Of a stretch of 64,000 nt of DNA, positions 27,071 through 34,324 are shown piece by piece. Origin of the DNA: Gammaproteobacteria bacterium (GTDB lineage: Bacteria > Pseudomonadota > Gammaproteobacteria > Pseudomonadales > Azotimanducaceae); NCBI GenBank assembly GCA_026706935.1, contig JAPOXV010000019.1:496001-560000 (forward strand), given 5' to 3'. The translations under genes and the position numbers were made by a program. The notes beneath the pieces were generated by a model. That model was given only the letters and a program-made list of their open reading frames with translations, did not search any database and was not told where the DNA came from. Every line of letters starts with the position of its first letter. Position 1 is the first letter of the stretch.

Positions 27071-27452
27071 GGCGGAAGCGCTGAGGGAGATCGTTTGATA
27101 ACCGGGTTATCACGTACTCACTACGCCAATCGAAAATAGTTGTGTAGCATAGTTCCGCACCCATCTAAGCGACACGAGAATCAAGTCACACGCTGTCGAG
27201 GTTTTTCAGAATTTAATCGGAACGACGTTTTACATTCATCTCTCTCCATCCTCCCACGATGCGTCTAGTCAAATCGCAATCAGATTCTTTGTCGCGTCGA
27301 TCGATACGCTCTTCGTACGAAGAGGAAATCTAAACGACCGTGCAGTTGACTTAGCGACAAGCCCGATCTTTTAAACGGTGCAGCACGTACACGTTTTCCA
27401 GCCGTTGAGGTGAATGTGGCGTGAAGTCATGTAGTTGCTTAGAATTCGTGAT
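27071..27452. other. non-coding stretch downstream of dciA
   Basis: I find no gene here. A 15-base palindrome (GATAACC-G-GGTTATC, 27097-27111) lies 27 bases after the dciA stop; it could act on transcription but has no T-run. In other gammaproteobacteria lpxC often stands in this position; nothing like it is present. Confidence 0.5.
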
Positions 27453-27530
27453 ATAGTGGAGCCGGCGGGAATCGACCCCGCGCCTTCCGATTTGACAAGA
27501 CCGGGACTCTCACCAGAGGCGGCCCCACTA
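27453..27530 (-). ncRNA. tRNA-like sequence, degenerate or unusual
   Basis: On the minus strand, bases 27526 to 27457 fold partly like a tRNA. There is an acceptor stem GGGGCCG with CGGCTCC, a T-arm GCGGG-GTCGATT-CCCGC, and an anticodon-type stem CCGGT/ATCGG. It departs from a normal tRNA in several ways: position 8 is C, the D-arm is very short, the anticodon loop (CTTGTCAA) has eight bases, position 54 is G, and CCA is not encoded. The flanks TAGT and ACTA extend the acceptor helix by four pairs. Both ends resemble tmRNA ends (GGGGCYG...TCTGG; CCCGCCGGCTCCAC), but no tmRNA middle part is present. It could be a decayed tRNA or tmRNA, or an integration scar. Confidence 0.4.
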
Positions 27531-27816
27531 TGTTTCTTGCCGTCCCGTTAAGATCTACGCCGTTCGTTACTCGCGATATTGCGATGCGTAGTTATCTGTT
27601 AATTGCGCTGCACTGAGGCGGAGACGCAATGACGTCTAGCTAATTACGAGTCAAAACTATGCTGGATTTGGTCTCGTTGCGCGTGATTCAACTATAGACA
27701 GAGTTTCGCTATTCGACTGAACGAAATAGCGCTCTGTACCTTATTTATAAATGCCACGGCGATATACCGCACTTCATATTCCTAGACTAGTAATCGGACG
27801 CCGACGACTGGTGTGA
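27531..27816. other. non-coding stretch
   Basis: I see no gene. All frames are broken by stops. It separates the tRNA-like sequence from the dioxygenase remnant. Confidence 0.5.
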
Positions 27817-28410
27817 AAAGTAAGGCTCACGTACCGCAAAACGCAACCCGATTACTGGTCAATCGATGAAGAACAGCCACATCGGTTTCAACAGATTTTC
27901 AATCGAGCACCCAAAACGCTCTCGTTAGCACAGCTTGCACACTTCAACGAGTACTGTTTCATCGAGAAGCTGCATCTGTACGACCAAATGGAAGCGGACG
28001 AACACCGGTGTCGTTTCGACACACAATTGGTCGAATTTCAATAAAGATCGCGAGACGCGTACGCAATCAACGGCTACCAGACACGCATTGACTTCATCTG
28101 GAATATCGCGACCCACCCATTACTTTCAGATCATGTTGAAGACCTGCTTGGCCCAGATATCGTGCTCTGGGGCAGTCACTACTTCTGCAAGCTGCCGTCC
28201 GATGACCGCGAAGTACCTTTCCACCAAGACGCGACCTATTGGCCTTTCCGACCCTTCAAAACAGTGACTGTATGGCTTGCGGTGGGCGATGTCACGCTCG
28301 ACATGGATCCTAAGTGTTTTCTGCCCGGACACCATCGACACGGCAAGCTAGAGTGGCAACAACGTACGGAGAACGTGGTACTCGAACTTGAAGTTGAGGA
28401 CTACGGGTAG
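27817..28410 (+). pseudogene. phytanoyl-CoA dioxygenase (PhyH) family remnant
   Basis: One frame reads through as an iron/2-oxoglutarate oxygenase of the PhyH family: LAQLAHFNEYCFIEKL near the start, then AYAINGYQTRIDFIWNIATH, LLGPDIVLWGSHYFCKLP, the iron-binding pair in PFHQDATYW, and TVTVWLAVGD. It is broken. The reading frame has no start codon at its head, a TAA lies inside it at 28042-28044, and it stops at 28410 before the second iron-binding histidine and the C-terminal third. The remaining similarity on both sides of the TAA shows decay rather than two genes. Such enzymes hydroxylate small substrates; the original one cannot be told. It is a good marker that this stretch was once coding and is being lost. 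Confidence 0.8.
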
Positions 28411-28698
28411 CGCATTAAGTTCGTTGAGATCGATGTTCCACTGTGTAACGTTGAATGAGCCGACGTCGGTACCGGTATCAATGCAACCGAGGTGAATACC
28501 GAGTGTTGCGTATGGGAACAGGATCCGTGCAACTAGAATTGTGCCCTCGAACGAGTGGTGGTAACCGAGCTTGAAAAACGGAGGTCGGATGTCCGATTGC
28601 CAGTGCTGTGCTTGAATAAGATGAGCACGGTACGAGTTGAATCCAGAATCCAAGTAGCATTTATGACCAATTGATTGGCCTGCGGAGTTATAAGTCAT
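28348..28698 (-). CDS. unrecognised ORF, possibly a gene
   Basis: From ATG 28698 the frame encodes 116 residues, preceded by AGGTG at a workable distance. The middle part has a natural-looking mix of aromatic, charged and beta-type residues (PPFFKLGYHHSFEGTILV; LGIHLGCIDTGTDVG), which random antisense frames seldom show, but I know no family for it. The last 20 codons lie antisense over the dioxygenase remnant, so the C-terminus at least is accidental. It may be a truncated foreign gene that recombined with the remnant. Confidence 0.35.
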   Translation of the reverse strand: MTYNSAGQSIGHKCYLDSGFNSYRAHLIQAQHWQSDIRPPFFKLGYHHSFEGTILVARILFPYATLGIHLGCIDTGTDVGSFNVTQWNIDLNELNALPVVLNFKFEYHVLRTLLPL

Positions 28699-28727
28699 AG
28701 CACACCTAACTTCGTTTGTTGATCTAT

Positions 28728-28755
28728 GGGGCGCAGTACTGTCATACTGCGCCCC
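28728..28755. repeat. perfect 11-bp inverted repeat (hairpin)
   Basis: GGGGCGCAGTA and TACTGCGCCCC flank a six-base loop (CTGTCA). The stem is perfect and GC-rich. Neither side has a T-run, so it is a poor intrinsic terminator by rule. It stands 30 bases upstream of the minus-strand ORF at 28698 and could also serve as an RNA-level signal or protein site. Confidence 0.7.
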
Positions 28756-28971
28756 GTTAGTTGGAGGGTTCATATACAGTATTAAGAAGACAGCTATGCA
28801 GCTCTTTAGGCTAGCTGAATTTCATCAATATAAACTAATAAGTATACGTCTGGAACCGTCAAATCAATCCAATTTCGGACAGAAATATTTTCCACAGATA
28901 ATCCCTCTGTCAGGAAAGATATTGCTAGTATTAGGGAATCATCGGAATTTTCTACGCAAAAGGAGGGACCG

Positions 28972-29514
28972 ATGAGAAACCTAATGCAAGAGGTCTCGCA
29001 TCACTGCAGGGACCTATTCGACGAGAGATGTAAATCTCTAATGCTGTTTCGTTTTGACACTGAAACTGGTCACCGTAAGAGTTTAGCGCGGGTAGTCCTG
29101 GCTAATCTGCGTCAGGTTCAGCTGGGAGTTCTAACCGGACTGATCACCGCAACATTGATCTTACCACCGGGGCTCATGCCTGATGTGATAACGGCGAATA
29201 CCACGGCCTATGCAGACACAATAATCGGACCCGATCCGGGAACGGGCGATCCGTGCGCTCGCGACAGTGACATGGACGGTGAGAACGACTGCATAGATCC
29301 TTGCCCATTGACCCCGGGAGTTTGTTCGACACCTTATGTGGGTTCGGATGCCTGTTGGGCTATCTCGATGATTTTGAATCTTGTGGCAGTTCAGGTGATC
29401 TTAGTCTCGTTAAGATATCCTAAACTAGGTAAGATAACGGGCCGAGTTGGGCTTGCAGTTGTCGCTGTGGCAATAGGTTTTGGTATCTATTGTTACATAC
29501 TCCACGAGGCATAA
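28972..29514 (+). CDS. membrane protein of unknown function with calcium-type Asp-rich loop
   Basis: The 180-residue protein is well supported as a gene by a strong ribosome binding site (AGGAGG at 28961-28966, five bases before ATG 28972). The order is: a charged N-terminal region of about 50 residues, a hydrophobic segment (VLTGLITATLILPPGLMPDV), an extra-cytoplasmic loop, then two hydrophobic segments near the end. The loop holds DPGTGDPC followed by DSDMDGENDCIDPCP, the pattern of thrombospondin type 3 calcium-binding repeats, with several cysteines that could pair. I know no bacterial family of this form. The next gene starts three bases after its stop, so the two form an operon. Confidence 0.75.
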   Translation: MRNLMQEVSHHCRDLFDERCKSLMLFRFDTETGHRKSLARVVLANLRQVQLGVLTGLITATLILPPGLMPDVITANTTAYADTIIGPDPGTGDPCARDSDMDGENDCIDPCPLTPGVCSTPYVGSDACWAISMILNLVAVQVILVSLRYPKLGKITGRVGLAVVAVAIGFGIYCYILHEA

Positions 29515-29516
29515 CC

Positions 29517-29780
29517 ATGAAATTCAATATCGGGAAATACCAAACACCGCCACGCATGAAGCCTTGGGTTTGGAGCGCTTACGCATGGGCGACCCTAATC
29601 GGTGCAGTGGCAACAGGAGTTCTCGCCTTACTGTATCTCTTTGCTGGTAGTTCGTTGTGGCTTGTTGCTACTTACGGACTGCTCTCTCTAGTCCTCTTCA
29701 TTTACTACGGTAAATTGTCGAGCTGGGGGTCTAAGCCAGAGAATCAGTTGAAATCCGATCAGGATTTGAGCGAGAGCTAG
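29517..29780 (+). CDS. small two-helix membrane protein, partner of the preceding gene
   Basis: Starting at ATG 29517, with GAGG a few bases upstream, the frame encodes 87 residues. After a polar N-terminus (MKFNIGKYQTPPRMKPW) come two hydrophobic helices (about 18-40 and 46-64) and a charged tail. No known family is apparent. It follows the preceding membrane-protein gene by two bases and is closed by a hairpin at 29801, so the two are almost surely co-transcribed and may form one membrane complex. Confidence 0.7.
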   Translation: MKFNIGKYQTPPRMKPWVWSAYAWATLIGAVATGVLALLYLFAGSSLWLVATYGLLSLVLFIYYGKLSSWGSKPENQLKSDQDLSES

Positions 29781-29800
29781 TCGCAACCTTAACCAGAGAA

Positions 29801-29822
29801 GGTCCCCGCATTGGCGGGGACC
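29801..29822 (+). terminator. likely terminator of the two-gene membrane operon
   Basis: A perfect nine-base stem (GGTCCCCGC/GCGGGGACC) with loop ATTG lies 20 bases after the second gene's stop. The bases that follow (TACGATTTAGG) are only mildly T-rich, so termination may be weak or rely on Rho. Confidence 0.6.
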
Positions 29823-30455
29823 TACGATTTAGGTAGTTATGTTCTAGGGCAGCTTACGTAGCTCTGATCGGAATAAGTCAGTATGGTCGCGTAGCTCACT
29901 AGGTGAATTGATGGGGAATCACTTTCCGTCCCGTTTTCCATATTTCAGTAAGACCTAGTGTTGCTTTTCGGAGTTAAACAGGGATATACTGTTGTAGATT
30001 CAGAGCGAGAGTATAAAGTTATGGCGTGGTGGAGAGTAATAACCAGTTTTCTTCGACCCACGAGGATAGGTAATAGTGAAAGAACACCTCGAAGAAGTGA
30101 GCGTCCGAATCGTGATAAACCTAATGAATCAGAGCGTAGAGACACTAGCTTGGAGCTTCCTAAAAAGGCAAACTGATGCATTACCCGACTACGCAAGATT
30201 CGGCGTACCTCACCCACTTTTGATGAATGCTGCTTAATTCTCATTGCATACGGATCTTCTCGTACACGGTTCAACGCTAAATAACTCGAATAAAAGACGA
30301 TGTGAATTGACGCTACGTTATGTACCGTCGGATGTTCGTCCGATTGACGAACGCTACGCAAACTGGATCAAAAACTCAGTGATATGTCGAGGTACTGACC
30401 CATCGGGCTATTGGCCTAAGCAAACACGTCCCAATTCATCGTCGATCAACTGAAT
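29823..30455. other. intergenic stretch with no firm gene
   Basis: The 630 bases hold only short frames. The best is 30021-30176 on the plus strand (ATG start, MAWWRVITSFLRPTRIG then a basic tail, 51 residues), with no good ribosome binding site. I do not consider it supported. Confidence 0.4.
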
Positions 30456-30731
30456 TCACGTGGTTCTATCGGAATCGCGTCGTTGTCGCACAGACTCAAC
30501 GATCTTGGTAACGATCGACGCATACTCAGACGGCACTTCGGCGTCTTCTTTCAACCACTTCAATATCTCAGGATCTTCGCACTCGAGTAACTCGCCGTAT
30601 TGTTGCTTCAGATCCGACGATAGTTCATCGAAACAAGACTCAGCGAACGGTGTTAAATACAGATCAAGTTCTAGCAGTCCCCGGCGAGACCGCCATACCG
30701 CTTGATTCCTACTAATTACTAAGTTGCTCAC
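30456..30731 (-). CDS. sdhE: FAD assembly factor SdhE (succinate dehydrogenase flavinylation)
   Basis: SdhE helps attach FAD to the flavoprotein subunits of succinate dehydrogenase and fumarate reductase. The defining RGxxE motif is present (RRGLLELDLYL), followed by the helical DPEILKWLKED segment. GTG 30731 gives 91 residues, the normal size; the frame is open further upstream but would overlap the start of ygfZ. It is divergent from ygfZ, the same arrangement as in E. coli. The sdh genes are not in this window. Confidence 0.88.
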   Translation of the reverse strand: MSNLVISRNQAVWRSRRGLLELDLYLTPFAESCFDELSSDLKQQYGELLECEDPEILKWLKEDAEVPSEYASIVTKIVESVRQRRDSDRTT

Positions 30732-30857
30732 TACGCGTCGACATGACGAGCTAGAGTACTTCGCAGGGATATCGATAGTGTCTTCACTTGAGAGTCCCAA
30801 CCTAAAATTTGAGAAATCACGTCCGTATCGTGATCGATAAGAGTTTTGCAGCGACAC

Positions 30858-31583
30858 ATGTCCGACCATCATCTAGCACAATCGAAATTGAGTGGTCCGA
30901 ATCTTCGATCATTCCTTCAAGGATATATCACGTGTGACTTAGACGATCTTCAAGCCGGTATCGCCATGCCCATGGCAATTACTGAGATCAAAGGTCGTGT
31001 CGTAGCAAATGGTTGGGTAAGTGAAGATTCAGGGAATCTCCTACTTTTCGTACACGCATCAGTTGTAAACATTGTGCACCAACATCTACTACCTTATATG
31101 CGATTTGCACGTTGCGAATTGTCGGTCGATTCAAAGCCCTTCTATGTCACTAAAACGCCTACTAAAGGATTACCGAAATTTTCGGTGAATGATGAGCAAT
31201 ATGGCTACACCCATAGCGAAGATGGCGCTTTCGACTTAGAACAATTTCAGGTTGACACGGGTTATGCACTCGTCAACGAAGCGACGAGTGGGCAATTCCT
31301 ACCGCAAATGCTCAACGTCACTGAATTCGATGCCGTTAGTTTCACGAAAGGATGCTATCTCGGTCAGGAAGTCGTTGCAAGGGCTCAACATCGTGGCCAA
31401 GTAAAGCGACGTCTCCGTCTAGCTTCCTATCACGGCAACAACCTTGCCGTCGGGGATCAAGTTCAAACGCAAACCGGCGACAAAGCGGTCATCATAGCGC
31501 GTAGCAAGGATTCAGCGCTTGTGGTTGTTTCAACGGCCGCGAGCGATAACGACGTGCAACTAATCACCGAGGAAGTCGCGTGA
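30858..31583 (+). CDS. ygfZ: folate-binding iron-sulfur cluster repair protein YgfZ
   Basis: YgfZ is a GcvT-like, folate-dependent protein that supports Fe-S enzymes such as MiaB. The hallmark KGCYLGQEVVARAQHRG is present at about residues 168-184, with the conserved Cys. The start is taken as ATG 30858, four codons after an in-frame TTG. At 241 residues it is shorter than the E. coli protein (about 326), as in many relatives. It ends in a GTGA overlap with yciB. Confidence 0.92.
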   Translation: MSDHHLAQSKLSGPNLRSFLQGYITCDLDDLQAGIAMPMAITEIKGRVVANGWVSEDSGNLLLFVHASVVNIVHQHLLPYMRFARCELSVDSKPFYVTKTPTKGLPKFSVNDEQYGYTHSEDGAFDLEQFQVDTGYALVNEATSGQFLPQMLNVTEFDAVSFTKGCYLGQEVVARAQHRGQVKRRLRLASYHGNNLAVGDQVQTQTGDKAVIIARSKDSALVVVSTAASDNDVQLITEEVA

Positions 31584-32233
31584 ACGAACCTAGACAAGCG
31601 TTCCATAATCCCGACCTTCCAGCTACGGCTTCCAAACGTCGACTAAAAACGCTTGCGGACCTGTTGCCAATGATCGGCTTCTTCGGCGTATTCCTCATAC
31701 TCGGGCGCGACATGATTCTCGCGACCTCGGGGCTTCTAGTTGGGTTGCTTCTTCAACTCGTGATCTACAAGTTGATTCATCAACCGATACCTAAATGGAT
31801 GAAGATCTTGACCGTAGTCGCATTGGTATTCGCCGCGATGACACTTGTATTTCGCGATCCAGATTTCATCAAGATTCGGTCGAGTGTATCGGGGTTTTTG
31901 ATCGGTTGCTTCTTTGTAGGTTCAGTATTGATCAAGAAAAACGTACTAGAACTCATGCTCGGGAAAATGATCGTGTTTCCGCGTAAGACGTGGAACATGA
32001 TCACGTTGCTTTGGAGCGTACCAGTTTTCTTAAATGCTGGATTAAATCTCTTTCTCGCGAATCTAGTGCCCGGTATCAACTGGCAAATTTCAGATGACAT
32101 GTGGATGGGATACCGAGCGGTCAGCGGGTTCATCGTTGTTGGCGTGAGTTTTGGTTTGGTGATTCTCTATTTAGTCGTTACCAAGCAACGTCCAGAATTT
32201 GGCGACGCATTGAAAGCGACAGAGCAATCGTGA
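31580..32233 (+). CDS. yciB: inner membrane septation protein, YciB/IspA-type
   Basis: YciB (intracellular septation protein A) is an inner-membrane protein that contacts cell-envelope and division proteins. The 217 residues have a polar N-terminal tail, then five or so membrane helices; recognisable parts are LADLLPMIGFFGVFLI, KPT-like positions in IVFPRKTWNMITLLW, and LFLANLVPGINWQI. The start is GTG 31580 within the ygfZ stop. It is itself overlapped in GTGA by the next gene, so ygfZ, yciB, the lipoprotein-like gene and pdxJ form a coupled chain. Confidence 0.88.
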   Translation: MNEPRQAFHNPDLPATASKRRLKTLADLLPMIGFFGVFLILGRDMILATSGLLVGLLLQLVIYKLIHQPIPKWMKILTVVALVFAAMTLVFRDPDFIKIRSSVSGFLIGCFFVGSVLIKKNVLELMLGKMIVFPRKTWNMITLLWSVPVFLNAGLNLFLANLVPGINWQISDDMWMGYRAVSGFIVVGVSFGLVILYLVVTKQRPEFGDALKATEQS

Positions 32234-32640
32234 AGTCACTTCCGAAACGTTCGTTATTTTTTACAAGTACATTAATGCTGATCTCGTCGTGCTTGCTTGC
32301 AGACGCGCAAGAGGTTGGTGAACAAACCTCACCTGCCGAATTCGTCGATACACGTGAGGTCGAGACATCCATCAGAACGGTACCCGTAGTAGATTCTGAA
32401 TCGACAAACCAACGGCAACCAAGCACCGAGGCAGAACTAGAGGAGGCATACGGCGCCGAAGCGCTCGCGATTGTGAATGAGCAGCTACGACGAGAAGTTG
32501 AGCTACTTGCGCGCGAGTATCGCGAATCTGAGCGTCGAAACGAGATTCAGCTGTTTGGTCTTGGTGCGATAGTCGCGTTAATCTTCCTCGGCATCGGATT
32601 CGCAATCGGTAAACGATTCAGTGGCCGTCGATTACTATGA
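32230..32640 (+). CDS. lipoprotein-like exported protein with C-terminal membrane helix
   Basis: GTG 32230 overlaps the yciB stop and begins a 136-residue protein with a signal peptide ending LISSC, which fits a lipoprotein cleavage box. The mature part is acidic, with a predicted coiled coil (about 75-105, EAYGAEALAIVNEQLRREVE and on), then one C-terminal membrane helix (FGLGAIVALIFLGIGFAIG) and a basic end. An N-terminal lipid plus a C-terminal helix would tether it at both ends. I do not recognise a family. It overlaps pdxJ by ATGA, so expression is coupled. Confidence 0.7.
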   Translation: MKSLPKRSLFFTSTLMLISSCLLADAQEVGEQTSPAEFVDTREVETSIRTVPVVDSESTNQRQPSTEAELEEAYGAEALAIVNEQLRREVELLAREYRESERRNEIQLFGLGAIVALIFLGIGFAIGKRFSGRRLL

Positions 32641-33410
32641 CAAGACTCTCCGTTAATGTCAACAAAATCGCTTGGTTACGTAACGCACGTGGCGGTTCAA
32701 GACCTGACCTAGTTGCCAGTTGCGCGACGATTCTCAGGGCCGGTGCACATGGCATTACAGTTCACCCACGTCCCGACCAACGCCACATTGTTCCCGACGA
32801 CGTCACCAGGATTCACGAATTCCTAACCGACCATCCCGATATCGAATTCAATATCGAAGGAAATCCAAATGCGGGTAAAGCCGACAACGGATATCCCGGC
32901 TTCACGACCTTGATCGAAACGACTCGTCCCCATCAATGCACATTGGTGCCTGATAGCGAAGACCAACTAACGTCAGATCATGGTTGGGACCTGAAGGACG
33001 AGCGTACATTCCAATCAGCTGCTGCCCATGTCCGTCGCTATCAAGACCTCGGGGTTCGAACCAGCCTTTTTCTTGACCCGGATCTCAACCAAGTTAAACG
33101 TGCAAGTGAACTTGGCGCCGATCGCATCGAGCTCTACACGGGTCCATGGGTCGACACAACTGAAGACTTTGGGCTTGATTCGGACATCGCAAACGAGCGT
33201 CTCGCCGCATATAAAGCAGCCGCTGACCGCGCAATCGAACTAGGTCTTGGCGTAAACGCGGGTCACGACCTCAACCAATCCAATGTCGCGAAATTCTGTG
33301 CAATTGCGGATATTGCCGAAGTTTCGATCGGCCACGCCTTGGTATCAGACGCACTCGACGACGGACTAAGCACGACCGTTAAGAGATATCTTGCGGCGCT
33401 AGATCGCTGA
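32637..33410 (+). CDS. pdxJ: pyridoxine 5'-phosphate synthase
   Basis: PdxJ condenses 1-deoxyxylulose 5-phosphate with 3-amino-2-oxopropyl phosphate to make pyridoxine phosphate, the last ring-forming step of de novo vitamin B6 synthesis. The 257 residues fit the family TIM barrel: LSVNVNKIAWLRNARG, GITVHPRPDQRHI, EFNIEGNP, CTLVPDSEDQLTSDHGWD, and GHDLNQSN with SIGHALVSDAL at the end. ATG 32637 overlaps the upstream stop. The usual neighbours recO and acpS are not present. Confidence 0.96.
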   Translation: MTRLSVNVNKIAWLRNARGGSRPDLVASCATILRAGAHGITVHPRPDQRHIVPDDVTRIHEFLTDHPDIEFNIEGNPNAGKADNGYPGFTTLIETTRPHQCTLVPDSEDQLTSDHGWDLKDERTFQSAAAHVRRYQDLGVRTSLFLDPDLNQVKRASELGADRIELYTGPWVDTTEDFGLDSDIANERLAAYKAAADRAIELGLGVNAGHDLNQSNVAKFCAIADIAEVSIGHALVSDALDDGLSTTVKRYLAALDR

Positions 33411-33519
33411 CCTATTTCAAAGCGCGTTACATAAAGCTAGCCAAATCCCGCTCGTGAGATTTCGTTCGCATAATTCGCGCCTTATCCACACCTTGGGAAG
33501 CGCTGAATTGGTACTTACG

Positions 33520-34083
33520 ATGAGAGCCGTCATCCAGTACGGTGTTGCTACTCTCTTACTCGTTCTCGGAGCCACATCCATGTCAGAGGAATCTAACCCA
33601 ACCGTCGTCATCGATACCAATCGCGGAGCGATTGAATTAGAGATATATGCCGATAAATCACCGATCACTGCGACTAACTTCCTTGAGCTCGTAGATAAGG
33701 ATCATTACGACGGTTTGATATTTCACCGCGTAATCGATGGATTCATGATCCAAGCCGGTGGATTCGATCGCAATATGAACCAGAAAACCGCAATGAAGAC
33801 GATCAAGAATGAGTCCTTTAACCAAGTAAGCAATGCAACCGGGACGATTGCGATGGCTCGAACGAATGACCCAGATTCAGCGAGCGCACAGTTCTACATT
33901 AATGTCGCAGACAACGATTTTTTAGATGCGAAAGGTGATCAAGCCGGATACGCTGTATTTGGCAAAGTGACGCGTGGGATGGAAGTCGTACGCGATATTG
34001 AGGAGTCTGAAACAGCGAACGAGGCGGGACATGGCGATGTACCCATTGAGAAGACTGTAATTCACAGCATCGAACGGAAATGA
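33520..34083 (+). CDS. cyclophilin-type peptidyl-prolyl cis-trans isomerase
   Basis: The cyclophilin domain is clear: FHRVIDGFMIQAGG, NATGTIAMARTNDPDSASAQFYINV and YAVFGKVTRGMEVV. It catalyses proline isomerisation. From ATG 33520 the protein has 187 residues with a hydrophobic N-terminus (RAVIQYGVATLLLVLGATS) like a signal peptide, suggesting a periplasmic PpiA-like enzyme. The inner ATG 33580 would give a cytoplasmic PpiB-like form; I prefer the exported one because the hydrophobic stretch would otherwise be unexplained. The frame is open upstream to 33454. Confidence 0.9.
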   Translation: MRAVIQYGVATLLLVLGATSMSEESNPTVVIDTNRGAIELEIYADKSPITATNFLELVDKDHYDGLIFHRVIDGFMIQAGGFDRNMNQKTAMKTIKNESFNQVSNATGTIAMARTNDPDSASAQFYINVADNDFLDAKGDQAGYAVFGKVTRGMEVVRDIEESETANEAGHGDVPIEKTVIHSIERK

Positions 34084-34093
34084 GATCGCTGCA

Positions 34094-34306
34094 TTGACTC
34101 GACTGCGTCAACTAGCACTCATAATCGGACTTGGGTTGCTGGGTAGTTTCATCACGGTGATGAGCGTTCATTTTCTACTGCCGATCGACCCGTTGAGCCC
34201 CGAGCCACTCATCAACCATCGTCTGTTGTTTGCTATCGTTTTCGTGGTCATCTGCGGTGTATTGAGTATCGTTAACGTGCTAGGGCGCCGCGAATCGTCC
34301 CAGTAA
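34094..34306 (+). CDS. small two-helix membrane protein of unknown function
   Basis: From TTG 34094 the frame encodes 70 residues with two hydrophobic helices (LALIIGLGLLGSFITVMSV and LLFAIVFVVICGVLSIV) joined by a Pro-rich turn. No family is recognised. It starts ten bases after the cyclophilin stop. Its TAA (34304-34306) is in the same frame as argS, whose coding sequence follows at once. Confidence 0.55.
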   Translation: MTRLRQLALIIGLGLLGSFITVMSVHFLLPIDPLSPEPLINHRLLFAIVFVVICGVLSIVNVLGRRESSQ

Positions 34307-34324
34307 ACCAACCCAAAACTCACC

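Noticed and set aside
27565-27625. GATAACTACGCA (minus strand), encoding DNYA as in tmRNA tags
   Set aside because: The match is only 12 bases, the frame does not end in LAA, and its distance to the tRNA-like part is wrong.
27457-27820. Complete tmRNA gene (ssrA) on the minus strand
   Set aside because: The 3' end looks tmRNA-like, but no matching 5' half lies about 350 bases upstream, no pseudoknot region is seen, and the order cannot be explained as a circular permutation.
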